64,000 nt of DNA, from contig NZ_JADEWO010000037.1 in assembly GCF_015207605.1 (NCBI RefSeq), forward strand, positions 1 through 64,000, written 5' to 3'. Below, in pieces: positions 57,014 through 64,000 of this stretch. The DNA is from Oculatella sp. LEGE 06141. GTDB lineage: Bacteria; Cyanobacteriota; Cyanobacteriia; Elainellales; Elainellaceae. Both the position numbers and the translations under genes were made by a program. Under the pieces are notes generated by a model. It was not told the origin of the DNA. It was given only the letters and a program-made list of their open reading frames with translations, and searched no databases. The number at the start of each line of letters is the position of its first letter. The first letter of the stretch is position 1.

Positions 57014-57106
57014 AAATTAACCACAGCGATTAAAGATAAACGTGAAGCCAGTTACTTAGCACCAACAGACCATTTGGAAGCACTGTCCCAGCCCACAGGC
57101 GAAGCC

Positions 57107-57181
57107 AGCTAACGGCAGAAAACAGTGGTTGTCAGTAGCGTTGCCACCCCACATACGATCGCCCGTCTGACCCGGTTAGCC
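57107..57181 (-). repeat. attC-like palindrome 2
   Basis: GCTAAC at 57108 and GTTAGC at 57175 form the outer arms. Inside, GTGG pairs with CCAC and CAGA with TCTG. It is about 75 bp long. The inner pairing is weaker than that of palindrome 1. Confidence 0.4.
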
Positions 57182-57635
57182 TTTAATCCTGTGCGATCGC
57201 TCTCACTCATCTCACCGACGCTCTCACTCTGACCCAGAAGTATTGGAAACGCAACTGTTTGTTAAAGTCGTTAACCCTTTGGGTGTCGTAATTGAGCCGT
57301 TAACATGGGCTTACTCACGCTTAAGTGGAGTGCGATTCTCTACGCGACGGCAAGCCGAACGCATACCCACAGTCAACACAGACTCACCTTAAACGATGAC
57401 GGTTAGTTATGCTCTGGCGATCGCCCTGATATTTCTGCGGTGAAAATGCGATCGCAGTTAACTGTTGTGTAAAGTAAGCTTGCTGAGACAAGTATCTTTT
57501 GAGGGCTACAATTGAGTCATCGACCTGCGCTTTTGAATGAGTGGCGAGTGGGCGATCGCACCTCACACTCACGACAAAGCATCAACCTCTGTAACTAACA
57601 GTCAAGCAGTGTATGTCGCCTCAACTCCAGATGAA
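57182..57635. other. Stretch between the two attC-like sites
   Basis: No gene is supported in about 450 nt; one minus-strand frame of 62 codons (57384-57572) has no ribosome site. It contains several HIP1 sites and GTTAAC motifs. It could be a decayed cassette. Confidence 0.4.
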
Positions 57636-57722
57636 GGCTAACGGCAAAACGCAGCGGCGGCAGATAAGCCTGAACTAAGCACCAGCAGATCTCGTCCGTC
57701 CGCTGCCGTGAAGTGTTAGCTT
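57636..57722 (-). repeat. attC-like palindrome 1
   Basis: GCTAAC (57637) and GTTAGC (57715) form outer arms. GCAGCGGCGG (57651-57660) pairs with CCG-T-CCGCTGC (57696-57706), leaving one unpaired base, which is a hallmark of integron attC sites. Read on the minus strand it starts about 10 nt after the stop of the DUF1877 gene, as in a gene cassette. Confidence 0.55.
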
Positions 57723-57732
57723 GCGTCAAGGG

Positions 57733-58362
57733 TTATGAAACAGCCACTAACACGCCGTAGTTACGTTCTATAGCTTGATTGTAAAACGGTATCAACTGCT
57801 CTTGTAAAAATTTATAAGCTTCCTCTGCTGAGAACTCATCTTCTTCAGTTGTAATTCTGTGGCGCAGTCGATCCCACCTTTCGTCTAGATCCTCATCTAA
57901 AATTTGTGGCAGAGCATTAGCAATTTCCTGAACTTCTGATGGACGTAAATAGAAGACTGGCATATCTGTAGTATCAATACTGTGGCGACCAGTGAGCGCA
58001 CTCACTAGTAGTAATGGTTCGCCGTCTAATTCATTTGAAACGAGAAAATTCGGCACTTGGAATGAACTGCGTCCAGTCAGAACAAGATGCAGAGTTTGTG
58101 CCCACTTTCCATTTACATCAATTTTATTTTCATCGGACTTGTCATAGCTCTGAGCTTCTTCATAAATGGCTATAGCATCTTCTCCTAACGTTTCGAGGTT
58201 AAGCTCTCCATCTTCAGCATACTCCTGCAATTCCTGAAAGTCTTCAACTAAGCGTGCTTCCAAGAATAGATTGAAAACGTCGTTTCCCTTCTCTTCCAAC
58301 TTCTGAATTAGAAACGGAGAGACTTGATAAGCCAAATACTCAAGTGACATAGGAAAACCCAA
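57733..58362 (-). CDS. DUF1877 (YfbM-like) family protein
   Basis: The 209-residue protein (205 if started at ATG 58350, MSLEYLAYQ) has WAQTLHLVLTGRSSF, LLVSALTGRHSID, YLRPSEVQEIANALPQI and YNQAIERNYGVLVAV, matching the DUF1877 pattern. Function is unknown. No signal peptide is present, and upstream there is no good ribosome site. The attC-like palindrome 10 nt after the stop, and the lack of functional neighbours, make a cassette origin plausible. Base use resembles the host poorly in its AT-richness. Confidence 0.8.
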   Translation of the reverse strand: MGFPMSLEYLAYQVSPFLIQKLEEKGNDVFNLFLEARLVEDFQELQEYAEDGELNLETLGEDAIAIYEEAQSYDKSDENKIDVNGKWAQTLHLVLTGRSSFQVPNFLVSNELDGEPLLLVSALTGRHSIDTTDMPVFYLRPSEVQEIANALPQILDEDLDERWDRLRHRITTEEDEFSAEEAYKFLQEQLIPFYNQAIERNYGVLVAVS

Positions 58363-58492
58363 AATTACTAGTAATTACGTCAAGAGTTATAGTGCCCACA
58401 ATTAATACAAATGTTGGAGTGTTTGACAGACTGTTTCGGAGGCACTGTCTTACCGAACACCCAGCAAGCTAACAATTTATTCTACAGAGCTT

Positions 58493-58612
58493 TGCTGTTG
58501 ATCTACCCAGATTTGGATGGATCAACGGCTACTTTGCTGTAGATCCATCCCATATGACTAGATCAACAGCGGGGTTGCTGTTGATCTACCTGAATTAGGG
58601 TAGATCAACAGC
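58493..58612. repeat. Cluster of GCTGTTGATC inverted repeats
   Basis: The word occurs as direct or inverted copies at 58493, 58519 (variant), 58535 (variant), 58561, 58577 and 58599. The copy at 58577-58590 can pair either with 58561-58570 (10 bp) or with 58599-58612 (14 bp), but not with both. Confidence 0.8.
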
Positions 58613-58685
58613 AAGATTCCGCAGATCTGCCCAATCTATCTCTGTAGAACATTGGCACCATTAAGATGTATTTTATACAGGTGTA

Positions 58686-58931
58686 CTACCGGATGCTGGA
58701 ACCCCTCAATCCCTAACCGCTTAAAGGCTGCTCGCAAAATGGCATTGGCAGATTCTGGACAGATATGCCCTCGCCCTCACTGCCCTGGAAACAGATAGGA
58801 CGATCGCTCCGATACTCCGTCAACCATTCTCTCAACTCCGGCGACACCGGGACGGATCGTGTCTCCTGCTTCCCCTTTGTCGTGGCGTGTCGGAAGGTAG
58901 TGTGATCGCTACACCCGCCCATCTGCTCCAT
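58686..58931 (-). pseudogene. Remnant of a tyrosine recombinase/integrase
   Basis: One minus frame reads TTKGKQETRSVPVSPELREW and LTEYRSDRPICFQGSE, and another continues with ESANAILRAAFKRLGIEGF. Together these match the middle of an integrase catalytic domain ('TKGK-TRSVPVSP' then 'ANAILRAAFKRxGIEG'). The frame shifts near 58770, and the C-terminal HxxR and Tyr part is missing, as is the N-terminal half. It is clearly inactive. It lies between the IR cluster and unit C. Confidence 0.7.
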
Positions 58932-59003
58932 ACAAAAGTCGAGAAAGTATCACAAATGACGAGTGGCCAGTCACTCGATCGCCCCCTCCCTCCATTCTCT
59001 GTA

Positions 59004-59032
59004 TTGACTCTGCCAGACAAATCCCGTACCGT
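59004..59032 (+). promoter_or_regulatory. Candidate promoter of small-protein unit C
   Basis: TTGACT at 59004, with TATTGACTCT context as in A and B, and TACCGT 17 bases on as a weak -10 box. Confidence 0.45.
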
Positions 59033-59038
59033 GATGAG

Positions 59039-59274
59039 TTAGGTTGTTTGTGGTGTAAACCACAGCAGAGCAACCAGACACCAAAAATCTAGTCGAACGC
59101 TATCCAGGGCTGTTACCAGCAGCCAAGGATAGCTGACCCCCACGTTGGTATGGCAACGCGGAGGCTTGGGAGATCTTACCACTCCTGCAAGCCACCCTGC
59201 TTTGCGCTTCAATGATATGCGGGGTGGCTAGGTTTTTGGCTTTCCTTACCCGTAAGCCAAACAGGAGAAGTATC
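59039..59274 (+). promoter_or_regulatory. Structured leader C, upstream of a small protein
   Basis: The hairpin order matches leaders A and B while the arm sequences differ. First, GGTTG..TGG pairs with CCA..CAACC. Second, GCTATCC pairs with GGATAGC, with an inner GGCTG/CAGCC. Third, CGTTG pairs with CAACG. Fourth, AGCCACCC (59190) pairs with GGGTGGCT (59222-59229), followed by AGGTTTTT. Shared unpaired words include TAGTC.AACGC and TGACCC. The last stem here is TTGGCTT/AAGCCAA, and the ribosome site lies outside it. Confidence 0.65.
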
Positions 59275-59589
59275 ATGGCTGATTTCATTGCTCAGATGGA
59301 GAGCGATCGCACCGTAGAGTCACAACCAGAACGGCATCAGGCCATCCCAGTTGCCAGTGGCGATCGCCGTCCGTTACGAGTGCTATTGCTGGGAAGCAAG
59401 CAGGATGTGATAGATACCATCAAGAACTTACATCGACGGGGGTTTGCCGAAGCGGGAGACTGGACAAAGCCGATCGCCTCTCCTGAGAGTGAGGAGCAAC
59501 GACAGCGATTGTTATCAACCCTGCCGCCGGGGAGTTACATCAGCATCTTGACCAAGTATCTGCATCACGACAGTTCCATTTCCAATTAG
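59275..59589 (+). CDS. Small protein C of the three-member family
   Basis: The 104-residue protein is a more distant member: RPLRVLLLGSKQDVIDTIKN, LHRRGFAEAGDWTKPIASPE, then a longer Glu/Gln-rich insertion and GSYISILTKYLHHDS. The core 'LLxGSxxxxxxTI..LHxxxxxEAGxW' is kept. The N-terminus (35 residues) differs. CAGGAGAAG precedes ATG 59275. A strong palindrome follows the stop. Function unknown. Confidence 0.85.
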   Translation: MADFIAQMESDRTVESQPERHQAIPVASGDRRPLRVLLLGSKQDVIDTIKNLHRRGFAEAGDWTKPIASPESEEQRQRLLSTLPPGSYISILTKYLHHDSSISN

Positions 59590-59621
59590 AGGATAGTTGA
59601 AAGGTCTAATTGGTAGGCCAA

Positions 59622-59697
59622 CACCTCTAGGGGCGTGGCATCCGGGCAAGGGTTCCTTGCAAGGACTATCTGCCGAACGCTACGCCCTTAGAGGGTG
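59622..59697. repeat. Long hairpin after small protein C
   Basis: CACCTCTAGGGGCGT pairs with ACGCCCTTAGAGGGTG with one or two mismatches, and inside it GCAAGG pairs with CCTTGC. It may act as a terminator or be a separate repeat. Confidence 0.6.
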
Positions 59698-59865
59698 CTG
59701 AGAATGGCTCAACATTCTAAATTAGCCCCCTAAATCCCCAAAAATTGGGGGACTTTGAAACAGAATTGATTCGGAAGTCCCCGTTCGGCTGAGCGCTCAC
59801 GTCGAAGCCAATTTTGGGGGATTAGGGGCGGTTCGGGTTGGAGCTTAGCACCTTTAAAACATCCT
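59692..59865 (+). mobile_element. MITE-like element M1, copy 1
   Basis: About 174 bp, starting AGGGTGCTGAGAATGGC. The core (59726-59829) has inverted arms CCCCTAAATCCCCAAAA and the reverse of TTTTGGGGGATTAGGGG, with an inner GACTT/AAGTC stem. The same element is found inverted at 62491-62665. No ORF. Confidence 0.8.
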
Positions 59866-59977
59866 CTTACAGTCGAGAGTGTTTGAATACAGCCCTGACT
59901 GCTCCTTTCATCACCTCCGACAAAAGGGGGGGAATGCAGCACGCTTGATACGTTTAAAACAACTTCTAAGGTGCGCT

Positions 59978-60802
59978 TTAGCTGGATTCTAAATTGATAT
60001 AGACTCTCGAAAAGTCCTGCCGTTGCAAGTCATGATCATGCACGAGCAGTTGCAGATAACCTGAATCGCCAAACAATAAATCGACAGCTTGGCTGGAGTT
60101 AACTTGAAGTAAATTGCACCAACGTCGAGCGCCCGTCATATCCAATTTACTGCGCTGCTGGTAGTCGTAAATCAAATTTGGATTAATCTCACGGACAATA
60201 TATGCATCCTCACGCGGATCATGCCCAATGCCCGCTACATGACCCAGTAATTTGCCAATACTATTGGTGTCGATCGCATGGATCAAATCATCATAACTAT
60301 TTTCGTTAAGCTGAAGACGATCGCACAGCGCTTGATAATCATCCGTTGCCCAACGCGGTAAATCTGCGAATAAGGTAAACGTCAACTGATGTTCAATTAA
60401 ATCGACATACCAATCGGTGACAAACTCAGCCTCATTCGGCAGCAAGGCAGGGGTTAACGATTCACTCCCGGTGTACAGCACCACCTGTTCTGGTTCTCCA
60501 TCTTCATCAGCAAATAAATACAGCATTCCCTGCCGAGGAAACGGACTTTCAGCAAAAACAGGAAGGTCTGCCAAATTGATCTGGAGGAGAAAACAAAGAT
60601 ACTTGTTCAGGCGATCGTCTTGTAGCCACGCGATCGAGGCGGGCAAATCGGGTACACCACCGATCCGACTGTGACCCACTTGTCCAGGTTGAGCAGGTTC
60701 CAGGTGAAGAGCAATCGCCGGACGAACGTGAGCCAAAAGCTCAGTTTGATAGGCTGCTAAGCCCTGTGCCTGGATCAGTGAAACGAGTGGTTCAACATTC
60801 AT
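59978..60802 (-). CDS. DUF1963 (YwqG-like) family protein
   Basis: The 274-residue protein shows the DUF1963 order: SRIGGVPDLPASIAWLQDD, FLLQINLADLP, GMLYLFADEDGEPEQVVLY and, near the end, KLLGHVAGIGHDPREDA and WCNLLQVNSSQAVDLLFGDS, GYLQLLVHDHDL. Function is unknown; the family is soluble. It starts 11 nt inside the end of the preceding propeller gene, so the two are translated as a pair. Confidence 0.88.
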   Translation of the reverse strand: MNVEPLVSLIQAQGLAAYQTELLAHVRPAIALHLEPAQPGQVGHSRIGGVPDLPASIAWLQDDRLNKYLCFLLQINLADLPVFAESPFPRQGMLYLFADEDGEPEQVVLYTGSESLTPALLPNEAEFVTDWYVDLIEHQLTFTLFADLPRWATDDYQALCDRLQLNENSYDDLIHAIDTNSIGKLLGHVAGIGHDPREDAYIVREINPNLIYDYQQRSKLDMTGARRWCNLLQVNSSQAVDLLFGDSGYLQLLVHDHDLQRQDFSRVYINLESS

Positions 60803-62282
60803 TTGTCGCCTTACCTTTGATGCTGACTGGTTTGTCTCTTGATGTAAACAGCGATCGCGTCAATTGGATCGTATTGTCTTTACGGGCGATCGATCGCTTA
60901 AGATACCAGCGCCGATTCAACTGTAACAGCCAGAGCTGCCAGCGTGGTACTGCATCCAGGATAAAGACGCGATCGCCATCTATTGCCACCCTGGAGCGAA
61001 ATGTATCCACATAGCGCCTGTCAAATAGAGCCACCGTCCACAGCATTGCTCCTGTTTGGCGATCGAGGGCAACGGCCTGGATTTGGTTACGATCATCCTG
61101 CCTGACTTGACGAAACGTGAGCAATTGGCGATCGCTAATGGCAATGGGCACATGTCTGGAATGCCAGTTTGAACTGATCAGGGATTGCCACTGCGTTTGT
61201 CCCGTTTGAGCCGAAAGCGCCACAATGGTACTCGAATCCTCACCATTGCGGCGACGGTTACAGTTGAGGTAGACCGATTGGGCGTCTACTTGCCAGGTGG
61301 AGTAAAAGCTAAAACATTCAAGCTGAGATTGAGATTGTTGCCACAGGATTTGCCCCGTTTGCGAATCCAGGGCTATCACCTGACCATCAACCTGGCGATC
61401 GGGCTGCTCAGCATAAACCCGATCAGTACTCAGTTGTAATGTACTGGCTGTTGTTTGCAGATTGTTGATGTGACTTCTAAATTGAGCGCGAAACCGAACC
61501 TGCCCGGTATCCATGCTGTAAGCTGTCACGGTTGATTGGTCATCATTATCCAGAGAATCATCTTCAGCCTGAAGCGGCCCTGCGGTGACAACATGATCAT
61601 GCGTCGGCTTCATCCGGCTGAAGTTCGTCATCACGTCAGTGGATGGAACAGGGGTTTGTTGCAGTATGTTGCCTGTAGCGGCATCAAGGATTTGAATCTG
61701 TTGCGGTTGCGGGTTTAATTGCAGCACGGCCAGCTTTTGTTCTGTTGCCGCGATGCCCAAGGCAATCCATAAATCGGCCATTGGACGGGTGTTGAACCAC
61801 GGGCGATCGATCGTCCAGCGCTGCTCACCTGTTGTGGGATCGAGCGATCGCAATTCTTCGCCTGCTTGCAAATAGAGGGCGGTAGGCTGGAGATCAATGA
61901 TGGAATTAGCAGCGAGAAAATAACCAAATCCGCTCATCTCATCACCAGCCGGTGCGTTCAACTGCTGCGTCCACAGTTGCTTTCCTGTTTGAGTAGCAAA
62001 CGCTTGCAGCCGATAGGTGTCAAACCGTTGATCGGGTGTGCTAGATTCGGCAGATTCCAGAATAACAGTACCACCAGCGGCGATCGCACCCCGGCTATAC
62101 ACCTCATCAACCGACTTCAGCGGCTGAAACCATTGCAACGTACCTGTATGGGTGTCAATTGCCAGGAGAGTTACTAATTGCTGCCGTCCTACCTGCCATC
62201 CCGCAACACTTCCAACGGCGATCGCACCAACCAGGATGAGCTTAAATTTCCAGTCTATTGAACAAAGTCGTTGCAACATCAA
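60792..62282 (-). CDS. PQQ-like beta-propeller protein, membrane-anchored
   Basis: A hydrophobic N-terminal segment (FKLILVGAIAVGSVAGW) anchors or exports about 460 residues of repeated blades: LLAIDTHTGTLQWFQPL, LQAFATQTGKQLWTQQL, VIALDSQTGQILWQQ and IVALSAQTGQTQWQSL. The 'AxDxxTGxxxW' words are those of PQQ-type propellers; true quinone ligands are not evident, so it may be a scaffold or sensor outside the membrane. It overlaps DUF1963 by 11 nt. The pair is enclosed by the two inverted M1 elements. Confidence 0.88.
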   Translation of the reverse strand: MMLQRLCSIDWKFKLILVGAIAVGSVAGWQVGRQQLVTLLAIDTHTGTLQWFQPLKSVDEVYSRGAIAAGGTVILESAESSTPDQRFDTYRLQAFATQTGKQLWTQQLNAPAGDEMSGFGYFLAANSIIDLQPTALYLQAGEELRSLDPTTGEQRWTIDRPWFNTRPMADLWIALGIAATEQKLAVLQLNPQPQQIQILDAATGNILQQTPVPSTDVMTNFSRMKPTHDHVVTAGPLQAEDDSLDNDDQSTVTAYSMDTGQVRFRAQFRSHINNLQTTASTLQLSTDRVYAEQPDRQVDGQVIALDSQTGQILWQQSQSQLECFSFYSTWQVDAQSVYLNCNRRRNGEDSSTIVALSAQTGQTQWQSLISSNWHSRHVPIAISDRQLLTFRQVRQDDRNQIQAVALDRQTGAMLWTVALFDRRYVDTFRSRVAIDGDRVFILDAVPRWQLWLLQLNRRWYLKRSIARKDNTIQLTRSLFTSRDKPVSIKGKATNEC

Positions 62283-62490
62283 AGCGAAATCAAGTAGTTT
62301 TCCAATTGGTCCAGGTTATAGACTGGCACTTGACCCTTGCTAGCGGCAGCCGCATCGCTTCAGTAAACGAAGGTCTCACTACCCGGTAGATCAATGAATA
62401 GTCATAGCCAAATAATCATAACCAGTATTGCCACAGATACAACGGCTTGTTGTCCGTCAATTGTCGCCCCCTGGATGCCTTACCTTTAAA
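62283..62490. other. Region upstream of the propeller gene
   Basis: No gene is seen. It must contain the promoter of the propeller-DUF1963 pair. Confidence 0.4.
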
Positions 62491-62665
62491 GGATGTCTTA
62501 AAAGTGCTAAGCTCCAACTCGAACCGCCCCCTAATCCCCTAAAACTGGCTTCGACGTGAGCGCTCAGCCGAACGGGGACTTCCGAATCAATTCTGTTTCA
62601 AAGTCCCCCAATTTTGGGGGATTTAGGGGGCTAATTTAGAATGTTGAGCCATTCTCAGACACCCT
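62491..62665 (-). mobile_element. MITE-like element M1, copy 2 (inverted)
   Basis: Reverse complement of the sequence at 59692-59865 with few differences. It includes TCGACGTGAGCGCTCAGCCG and the GACTTTGAAACAGAATTGA words. The flanks differ. Confidence 0.8.
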
Positions 62666-62859
62666 TTTAGAGAATGTTGACCCGGCACCGGGATGAAACG
62701 TTCCTCAACATCAGGACTTAGCGTCTGCGGCAGTCCAACAGGGTGGTTCGAGTGACATCAACCCCTTTAAACCATTGTTTCAAGGTATGCAAAGGTGTGC
62801 CGTATCCAATTCGCAAAGCGGTTGTGGTGGGCTACACATCGTTCAAAAATTCACCTTGA

Positions 62860-63528
62860 ATGGAAATGAACATCGTATTGGGGCGCGATCGCCCCCTCCT
62901 AATGAAACGTAAGGTTATTCCTGTTATCACGTTCGGGCTGTTGGCGATCGCTGCCATTCTGGCGATGCCGTCTCCTATGCTTCCGGGGCAATCTGCTGCC
63001 ACAATTTTAGCCTGGTCGATTAAACATCCCTGGATGCCGCTCTTGCCAGCCATCAAACTTCAGACCATTGAGGCTGATTTTCGCACCGTTTCAGTCTTTC
63101 AGAACCCTTCAGAACTGGCCGTATGGACCCAGGCAGGCAGAATCACGATGGACGCTTTGTACTATCGAAGTGCTGACAACACCATTAGATTTACCCGCCA
63201 TCATACCGCTGCTATGAATGCCATTAGAGAGAGCTTTGGCACAGAGGTCGTTGACGACTTTGCAGCGGCTCAACCGCTGCTGCACACAGATGCTCTGCCC
63301 CCAACTACGCTTTATCGTGGCAAGCGCTACGGCTATGAAGTGTCTTACTACCCTGATCCGGTTCAGGATGGCTACATCGCTAAGTTTGCCGTTGTCTCAC
63401 TCACCGTCGTTGATTGCACTGTGTCAAACCATCCAGCCGGATCTAAACCTGGCGGAATTGACATGAGTTGTTTCTCTCCATCTCACGACGCGACGGTGCG
63501 TTCTGCTGGCGATCGGCCACTTCCCTGA
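62860..63528 (+). CDS. Hypothetical membrane-anchored or exported protein
   Basis: The longest frame gives 222 residues; Met at 62902 (MKRKVIPVITFGLLAIAAIL) gives 208 and a better signal-like start. One hydrophobic segment is followed by a soluble part with YRSADNTIRFTRHHTAAMNA, LYRGKRYGYEVSYYPDPVQD and a Cys pair near the end (VVDCTVSNHP, MSCFSPS). No family is recognised. It stands alone. Confidence 0.65.
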   Translation: MEMNIVLGRDRPLLMKRKVIPVITFGLLAIAAILAMPSPMLPGQSAATILAWSIKHPWMPLLPAIKLQTIEADFRTVSVFQNPSELAVWTQAGRITMDALYYRSADNTIRFTRHHTAAMNAIRESFGTEVVDDFAAAQPLLHTDALPPTTLYRGKRYGYEVSYYPDPVQDGYIAKFAVVSLTVVDCTVSNHPAGSKPGGIDMSCFSPSHDATVRSAGDRPLP

Positions 63529-63587
63529 TGTAACCAACCTAATGTAACCAACCTGAATGCAGCCAGCCCAACCAGCCTACAATAGTT

Positions 63588-63627
63588 AGTAACACCAGTC
63601 AGTAACACCAGTCAGTAACAACCAGTC
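63588..63627 (+). repeat. Three short tandem repeats AGTAACACCAGTC
   Basis: Units of 13, 13 and 14 bases at 63588, 63601 and 63614. A fourth AGTAAC follows. Similar TGTAACCAACC words precede it at 63535-63553. Confidence 0.85.
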
Positions 63628-63778
63628 AGTAACGCTCCGGTGACTCAGTGCCCTGGAATCATCCAGAAGCGTCTGGAAGTGTCCGGAACCATTGGTATGG
63701 TGAGTGATTGCGATCGCCCCTTTTCCCTCTTCCCAGCAGATGCATCAGCCCCTCTATCCTTGAAATGAAACTGCATCA

Positions 63779-64000
63779 ATGAAACGCAAAGAGGCTGTTA
63801 ATAAACTAGAACGATTGGTTCGAAAAGTTCCAACATGGCTGTTTATTACGGGAGCTGTCGTCGTTTTGTCGTTCATTGCGCTCTGGCTGGAAGGGGCTGA
63901 GATTCAATCGTTTCGTGATGCAGTTAAGGTGCTGTTCGAAAATGCTGAGTCGATCGCGATCGTCACGGCTGTTATTTTCTTTTTCAAGGAAGCCCCCAAC
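63779..64000 (+). CDS. Membrane protein, cut by the window end
   Basis: ATG 63779 opens a frame that stays open to the last base (74 codons). It begins with a basic helix (MKRKEAVNKLERLVRKV). Two hydrophobic segments follow (LFITGAVVVLSFIALWL and IAIVTAVIFFF) with a polar stretch between them. Cyanobacterial proteins with this start often continue as pentapeptide-repeat or kinase-like proteins, but that part lies outside the window. Confidence 0.75.
   Translation, partial: MKRKEAVNKLERLVRKVPTWLFITGAVVVLSFIALWLEGAEIQSFRDAVKVLFENAESIAIVTAVIFFFKEAPN

Noticed and set aside
57636-57722. CRISPR array near the palindromes
   Set aside because: There are no regularly spaced direct repeats with unique spacers; the signal is palindromic and occurs once or twice.
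63588-63627. CRISPR or iteron array near the window end
   Set aside because: Three 13-14-base units joined without spacers are a simple tandem repeat; no replication gene adjoins.
1-64000. tRNA genes
   Set aside because: No segment with the T-loop word GTTCGAA in a cloverleaf context was found outside coding regions.

Overview
The window looks like chromosomal DNA of a filamentous cyanobacterium, probably of the Leptolyngbya type. The HIP1 octamer GCGATCGC is very common. The gene content is cyanobacterial: plant-type ferredoxin, a C-3',4' carotenoid desaturase, a helical-carotenoid-protein homologue, ComFB, DUF2358, DUF928, CHASE2 and CHAT proteins, and a DesC-type desaturase. The species cannot be fixed from the sequence alone.

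Layout. Positions 1-19 kb are mainly housekeeping: an AAA ATPase (cut by the window edge), ComFB, a carotenoid-binding protein, an amidohydrolase, a GAF histidine kinase, CrtD, an M16 peptidase, a fructosamine-kinase-like protein, the SRP RNA, a phasin-like protein, a GAF-LuxR regulator, AroA, DUF2358 and ferredoxin. From 19.5 to 26.9 kb, on the minus strand, lie a Cache-type hybrid kinase and a stand-alone NRPS with the order adenylation-(N-methyltransferase)-carrier-reductase. The stretch 26.9-29.2 kb is gene-poor and contains a decayed metallophosphoesterase. From 30.0 to 46.8 kb runs a co-oriented two-partner-secretion locus: TpsB, two tandem TpsA exoproteins, a secreted TPR-CHAT protease-like protein, a repeat-bearing DUF928 protein, a CHASE2 hybrid kinase and an overlapping receiver-kinase. 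Positions 47-54 kb hold DUF2267, GntR, small proteins, a desaturase divergent from an odd TetR fusion, and SpoIID. The 54-64 kb part is accessory: VOC/AraC pair, M15-like and DUF1877 genes next to attC-like palindromes, a tyrosine-recombinase remnant, MITE-like repeats, DUF1963 and a PQQ-like propeller.

The most interesting signal is a unit that occurs three times (about 29.2, 46.9 and 59.0 kb). Each copy has a TTGACT promoter-like box, a leader of roughly 225-235 nt with four hairpins at corresponding positions (several arms differ in sequence but keep pairing), a terminator-like GC hairpin with a T run, and then a small protein of about 90-105 residues. In two copies an 8-bp stem encloses the Shine-Dalgarno sequence and ends exactly at the start codon. 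Two of the copies lie in direct orientation on either side of the 17-kb secretion/signalling locus. A second strong signal is a pair of 17-bp palindromes between desC and a TetR protein whose C-terminal half resembles a degenerate tyrosine recombinase.

All family assignments come from reading motifs by eye. No database search, folding program or alignment program was run.
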